Assembly: GCA_947090765.1 (NCBI GenBank)
Contig: OX352322.1
Span: 2,959,501 to 3,023,500, forward strand
DNA length: 64,000 nt
DNA from: Pseudomonas sp. MM223
GTDB taxonomy: Bacteria; Pseudomonadota; Gammaproteobacteria; Pseudomonadales; Pseudomonadaceae
Reading direction: 5' to 3'
A program made the position numbers and the translations under genes. A model generated the notes under the pieces. It was given only the letters and a program-made list of their open reading frames with translations, was not told the origin of the DNA and searched no databases. Position 1 is the stretch's first letter. Every line of letters starts with the position of its first letter. Below, piece by piece: positions 61,321 to 64,000 of this stretch.

Positions 61321-61962
61321 ATGCGTATCGTATTGCTGTGCCTGCTGCTGGTAATGGCCAAGGTGAGCTGGGCCGATGTGCCGGCAGCGCGGGTGAATGG
61401 TGTGGAAATCGGCGTGACGCGCCTGGAGCGTTACTTCAGTGAATACCTGAGCGCCCAGGGGCGTGCGGTAACCAGCATCCGCAACCCTGGCTTGTACAAG
61501 CGTCTGCGCGACCAGGCCCTGGATGAGCTGATCGACAAGGAGCTGCTGTGGCAGGAAGCGCGGCGCCAGGGCATCGTCATCAGCGACGAGCAGGTATCGG
61601 CGCATGTTGGTGAGGTAGAGGCCGCGTTCGGCAGCCCGGCAATTTTCGAGCGGCGTCTGGCGGAGGCGGGTTTCGATAGGGCACAGTACACTGAATATAC
61701 CCGGCAAGACATGGCAGCGCAGCAGGTGTATGCCCGGCTCAGCGCAGTCGACGCGCCGAGCCAGGCCGACGTGCAGGCATTTTATGATGCCAACCGAGAA
61801 AGGCTGCAAGGAGCGCAGAACCAAAGTGATAACCCTTCGGTCATACACGAACAGGGCCTGGTTTTGGCCAGGGCCTCGCTCATCGGTCAGCGTGAGGCGC
61901 AAGCGCGCCAATCCGTGCGCCAACGTTTGCGTGATTCCGCTAAAGTGGAGATCGCTGACTGA
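61321..61962 (+). CDS. SurA N-terminal-like (peptidyl-prolyl isomerase-related) periplasmic protein
   Basis: 213 residues; signal peptide MRIVLLCLLLVMAKVSW then AD. The N-terminal chaperone-like helices are those of SurA_N-type proteins: VNGVEIGVTRLERYFSEYLS, RDQALDELIDKELLWQEARR and GIVISDEQVSAHVGEVEAAF. The C-terminal part (QGLVLARASLIGQREAQARQ) lacks a parvulin isomerase domain, so isomerase activity is not expected. It is probably a chaperone for the exported multicopper oxidase. Last gene of the mnx operon (12 bp after the fusion gene). Confidence 0.75.
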   Translation: MRIVLLCLLLVMAKVSWADVPAARVNGVEIGVTRLERYFSEYLSAQGRAVTSIRNPGLYKRLRDQALDELIDKELLWQEARRQGIVISDEQVSAHVGEVEAAFGSPAIFERRLAEAGFDRAQYTEYTRQDMAAQQVYARLSAVDAPSQADVQAFYDANRERLQGAQNQSDNPSVIHEQGLVLARASLIGQREAQARQSVRQRLRDSAKVEIAD

Positions 61963-61980
61963 AGCCCCTGATGGCGTTTC

Positions 61981-62040
61981 CCCCAATGCTGGGGAATTAG
62001 GGTTTGGCAATGTGCCATCAGTTTCCCCGGTTGTGGGGAA
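61981..62040 (+). promoter_or_regulatory. two candidate activator sites CCCC-N6-GGGGAA
   Basis: Site 1: CCCC-AATGCT-GGGGAA (61981-61996). Site 2: CCCC-GGTTGT-GGGGAA (62025-62040), extended to TTCCCC...GGGGAA. Both lie 95-155 bp upstream of the -24 box of the sigma-54 promoter at 62135 and equal the motif at 50333-50348 before mnxG. The first could alternatively be the mnx operon's end hairpin, but there is no T tract. Confidence 0.55.
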
Positions 62041-62134
62041 GCGGGCGGGTGCCCCTGCCTGCCGTGTTTCGGGTGCTGGCTGGCACCCAATTGAAATCAA
62101 TGACTTACAGCGGTGCAACATGACTATTCACGCC

Positions 62135-62150
62135 TGGCACGAAGCCTGCT
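62135..62150 (+). promoter_or_regulatory. sigma-54 promoter of the receiver/type II secretion unit
   Basis: TGGCAC-GAAGC-CTGCT: matches TGGCAC-N5-TTGCW except one base and keeps the invariant GG and GC. Transcription would start near 62160, about 55 bp before the receiver gene start. Confidence 0.7.
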
Positions 62151-62214
62151 CAAGCCTGTACAAGGGCGCACTTCGCAGACCGGGTAACCGGGCAGTTCTT
62201 GGGAGTCGACCTTG

Positions 62215-62745
62215 GTGAACAGAGTATTGGTAGTCGATGACGAACAGACCCTTGCGCAGAACCTGCAAGCTTACCTGCAGGCGCAAGGCCTGGATGTTCA
62301 TGTTGCCCACGACGGTGCTAGTGGTATCGAGCAGGCTGAACGCCTGGCACCACAAGTGATCGTGCTGGATTACCGCTTGCCCGACATGGAAGGTTTTCAG
62401 GTTCTGGAGGCTGTACGCAAGAACAGGCAGTGCCACTTCATGCTGATTACCGCCCACCCCACCGTCGAGGTGCGTGAGCGGGCCGCAGAGTTGGGTGTGA
62501 GCCATGTCCTGTTCAAGCCGTTCCCACTGGTGGAACTGGCCCGTGCAATCTTCGACCTGATGGGCATCGAGCGCCGGCGCAGGGCCACGGACAACCCGGC
62601 TGAAGGGTTCGTCGAACGACGCCAGAACAGGAACGAATCGTTCCCCCTGCAGTTGTACGATGGAAGCTGGGTGTTGGCTGACCGCCGCCGTAACGGCGCC
62701 AAGCCTCCAGGGCCCGACGACGATCAACTGCTCACAGGGGAATAG
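62215..62745 (+). CDS. response regulator (single receiver domain with C-terminal extension)
   Basis: 176 residues starting at GTG (62215), nine bases after GGGAG; a TTG one codon upstream is possible. Receiver residues are complete: acidic pair D8-D9, phosphorylation site D52 (VIVLDYRLPDMEG), T79 and K101 (LFKPFP). The last 55 residues (IERRRRATDNPAEGFVERRQ...) hold no DNA-binding domain, so it probably works by protein contact. No kinase is next to it. It lies between the mnx operon and the type II secretion ATPase gene, behind a sigma-54 promoter, and so may regulate secretion or assembly. Confidence 0.87.
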   Translation: MNRVLVVDDEQTLAQNLQAYLQAQGLDVHVAHDGASGIEQAERLAPQVIVLDYRLPDMEGFQVLEAVRKNRQCHFMLITAHPTVEVRERAAELGVSHVLFKPFPLVELARAIFDLMGIERRRRATDNPAEGFVERRQNRNESFPLQLYDGSWVLADRRRNGAKPPGPDDDQLLTGE

Positions 62746-62835
62746 CGGCGCCCGCACCCCTGGCTGAGCCAGCCTGCGACGCGCCCCCTGAGCGGAGTCG
62801 CAGGCCATGCCAGAAGCATTCGATGCAACCGTTAC

Positions 62836-62928
62836 GGCCCTATCGCCGGCAAGCCAGGCTCCCACAGGATGTGTGCCACCCTCAGGCCTGTGATGTACCT
62901 GTGGGGCTGGCTTGCCGGCGATAGGGCC
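62836..62928. repeat. inverted REP pair abutting the gspE-type gene
   Basis: GGCCCTATCGCCGGCAAGCC and the inverse GGCTTGCCGGCGATAGGGCC flank a centre of about 30 bp. The right end is one base from the GTG start of the ATPase gene. Confidence 0.85.
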
Positions 62929-62929
62929 A

Positions 62930-64000
62930 GTGCAGGCAAAACAACTTCAAGCCTACCCCCGCGATCTGTTGGCCCAGGCCCGCCTGCAAGCCAGCGACGA
63001 GCGCCTGCTCAACTGCCTGGAACGCCTGGCCTGCGACACCCCCGCCACTTTCACCCAGCGCCTGGGCCTGACCCTGCATTACCCGGTGCTGGACAGCCAT
63101 ACACTGCTGGCCAGCAGCCCACGCTTCGACAAAGTGACCCTGGCCCAGTGCCTGAAGCGCGAATTTGTGCTGATCGAGCAGGGTGGCCAGCTGTTGGGGG
63201 TTTTCGCCGACCCCTTCGACCCCGCCCGCCTGGCCTGGATCGACGATGTGCTGCAAGGCGCACCGCTGTACCTGGCCCACGCCGCCGAACTGGCCACCTT
63301 CCTGGCCCGCCACGAAGAAAGCTTCCACGCCGTCGATGCCCTAGACCATGACGCCGAGGCCAGCAGCGAAGGCGACCCGCTGCAACGCCTGTCGCTGGCC
63401 AGCATCAGCGAAGACCAAAGCCGCGTGGTCAAACTGGTCAACTCCACCCTGTACGACGCCCTCAAGTTGCACGCCAGCGACATCCACTTGGGCATGACCG
63501 GCCAGGGCCTGACCATCAAATACCGTATCGACGGTGTGCTCAACGGCGCCGGCAAAGCCAGTGGCAGTGCCTTTGCCGACCAGGTGATCTCGCGCATCAA
63601 AGTCATGGCCGAACTGGACATCGGCGAAAAACGCGTGCCCCAGGATGGGCGCTTCAAGGTTGCCGTGGGCGACCGGCAAATCGACTTCCGGGTGTCGATC
63701 ATGCCCAGCATCTTTGGCGAAGACGCCGTGCTGCGGGTGCTCGACAAGCAGGACTTGTCCGACCGGGTCAGCGGCGTGCAGTTGCAAGCCTTGGGCTTTG
63801 CCGACGAAACCTTGCGCGCCCTGCGCCGGCTGGCCGCCGAACCTTACGGCATGATCCTGGTCACCGGCCCCACCGGCAGCGGCAAGACCACCACCCTGTA
63901 CGCCATGATCAGCGAGATCAACCATGGTGTGGACAAGATCATCACCATCGAAGACCCGGTCGAGTATCAGCTGCCCGGCGTGTTGCAGATCCCGGTCAAC
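62930..64000 (+). CDS. type II secretion ATPase (GspE/PilB family), N-terminal part (cut by window edge)
   Basis: 357 codons are present and the gene runs off the window. It starts at GTG (62930), the only plausible start in the open frame, right after a REP pair whose AGGG may act as ribosome site. N-terminal domain (PRDLLAQARLQASDERLLNC...), then SRVVKLVNSTLYDALKLHAS, DIHLGMTGQGLTIKYRIDGV, and the motor with Walker A GPTGSGKT at about residues 313-320 and TIEDPVEYQLPG. GspE powers pseudopilus growth for export of folded proteins. It probably starts a type II secretion operon; MnxG-type oxidases need such a system in P. putida, and the shared promoter motifs support a link. Confidence 0.88.
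   Translation, partial: MQAKQLQAYPRDLLAQARLQASDERLLNCLERLACDTPATFTQRLGLTLHYPVLDSHTLLASSPRFDKVTLAQCLKREFVLIEQGGQLLGVFADPFDPARLAWIDDVLQGAPLYLAHAAELATFLARHEESFHAVDALDHDAEASSEGDPLQRLSLASISEDQSRVVKLVNSTLYDALKLHASDIHLGMTGQGLTIKYRIDGVLNGAGKASGSAFADQVISRIKVMAELDIGEKRVPQDGRFKVAVGDRQIDFRVSIMPSIFGEDAVLRVLDKQDLSDRVSGVQLQALGFADETLRALRRLAAEPYGMILVTGPTGSGKTTTLYAMISEINHGVDKIITIEDPVEYQLPGVLQIPVN

Noticed and set aside
62080..62100. A second sigma-54 promoter before the receiver gene
   Set aside because: TGGCACCCAATTGAAA lacks GC at the -12 position; the site at 62135 is better.
1..64000. tRNA or rRNA genes
   Set aside because: No cloverleaf with T-arm consensus or rRNA sequence was recognised on reading; a covariance-model scan (tRNAscan-SE, Infernal) would settle it.

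Overview
The window looks like chromosomal DNA of a Pseudomonas putida-group bacterium. GC content and codon use are high and even throughout. REP elements of the P. putida type, usually in inverted pairs, lie between many genes. The gene set also fits: cobalamin riboswitch with cobW-cobN, malonate decarboxylase with MadLM, an RND pump, RlhA, and an MnxG-type manganese oxidase operon. No phage, insertion sequence, rRNA, tRNA or CRISPR array was seen.

Layout. 1-10 kb: the 5' end of an allantoin-pathway gene (allE-like), a flavin monooxygenase with a sulfonate-type binding protein, an exported beta-propeller protein, two EamA transporters, TetR and GlxA-type regulators, RidA, and a TorF-type outer-membrane protein. 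10-19 kb: a DUF3300-DUF2950 pair, an AraC regulator, a hydantoinase/oxoprolinase pair (hyuA-hyuB type), a LysR regulator and a PACE efflux protein. 19-28 kb: ilvE, a VOC protein, then a B12 riboswitch controlling cobW-cobN-ChlI-VWA. 28-42 kb: a sigma-54 activator, an RND pump with a TetR regulator, rlhA, RidA, trmK, DUF2790 and LysR genes, and a valine-catabolism-like pair (acyl-CoA dehydrogenase and HIBCH-type hydrolase). 42.7-50.2 kb: the complete malonate decarboxylase operon mdcABCDEGH with the malonate transporter genes madLM. 50.3-62 kb: an mnxG operon with a giant multicopper oxidase, a YVTN propeller protein, two SCO copper chaperones, a cytochrome c/type I binding-protein fusion and a SurA-N-like protein. 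62.2-64 kb: a receiver protein and the start of a type II secretion ATPase gene that runs off the window.

The most notable part is 50.3-64 kb. A textbook sigma-54 promoter precedes mnxG and a near-consensus one precedes the receiver/type II secretion unit. Both are preceded by the same inverted repeat, CCCC-N6-GGGGAA: once before mnxG and twice before the receiver gene. This suggests one sigma-54 activator controls both the oxidase and a dedicated secretion system. The mnxG reading frame is broken by one missing base near 54481, so the strain may not oxidise Mn(II) through MnxG, unless this is a sequencing error. A second theme is REP elements inside or at the start of coding sequences: in mdcB, in the cytochrome fusion gene, and at the gspE start.
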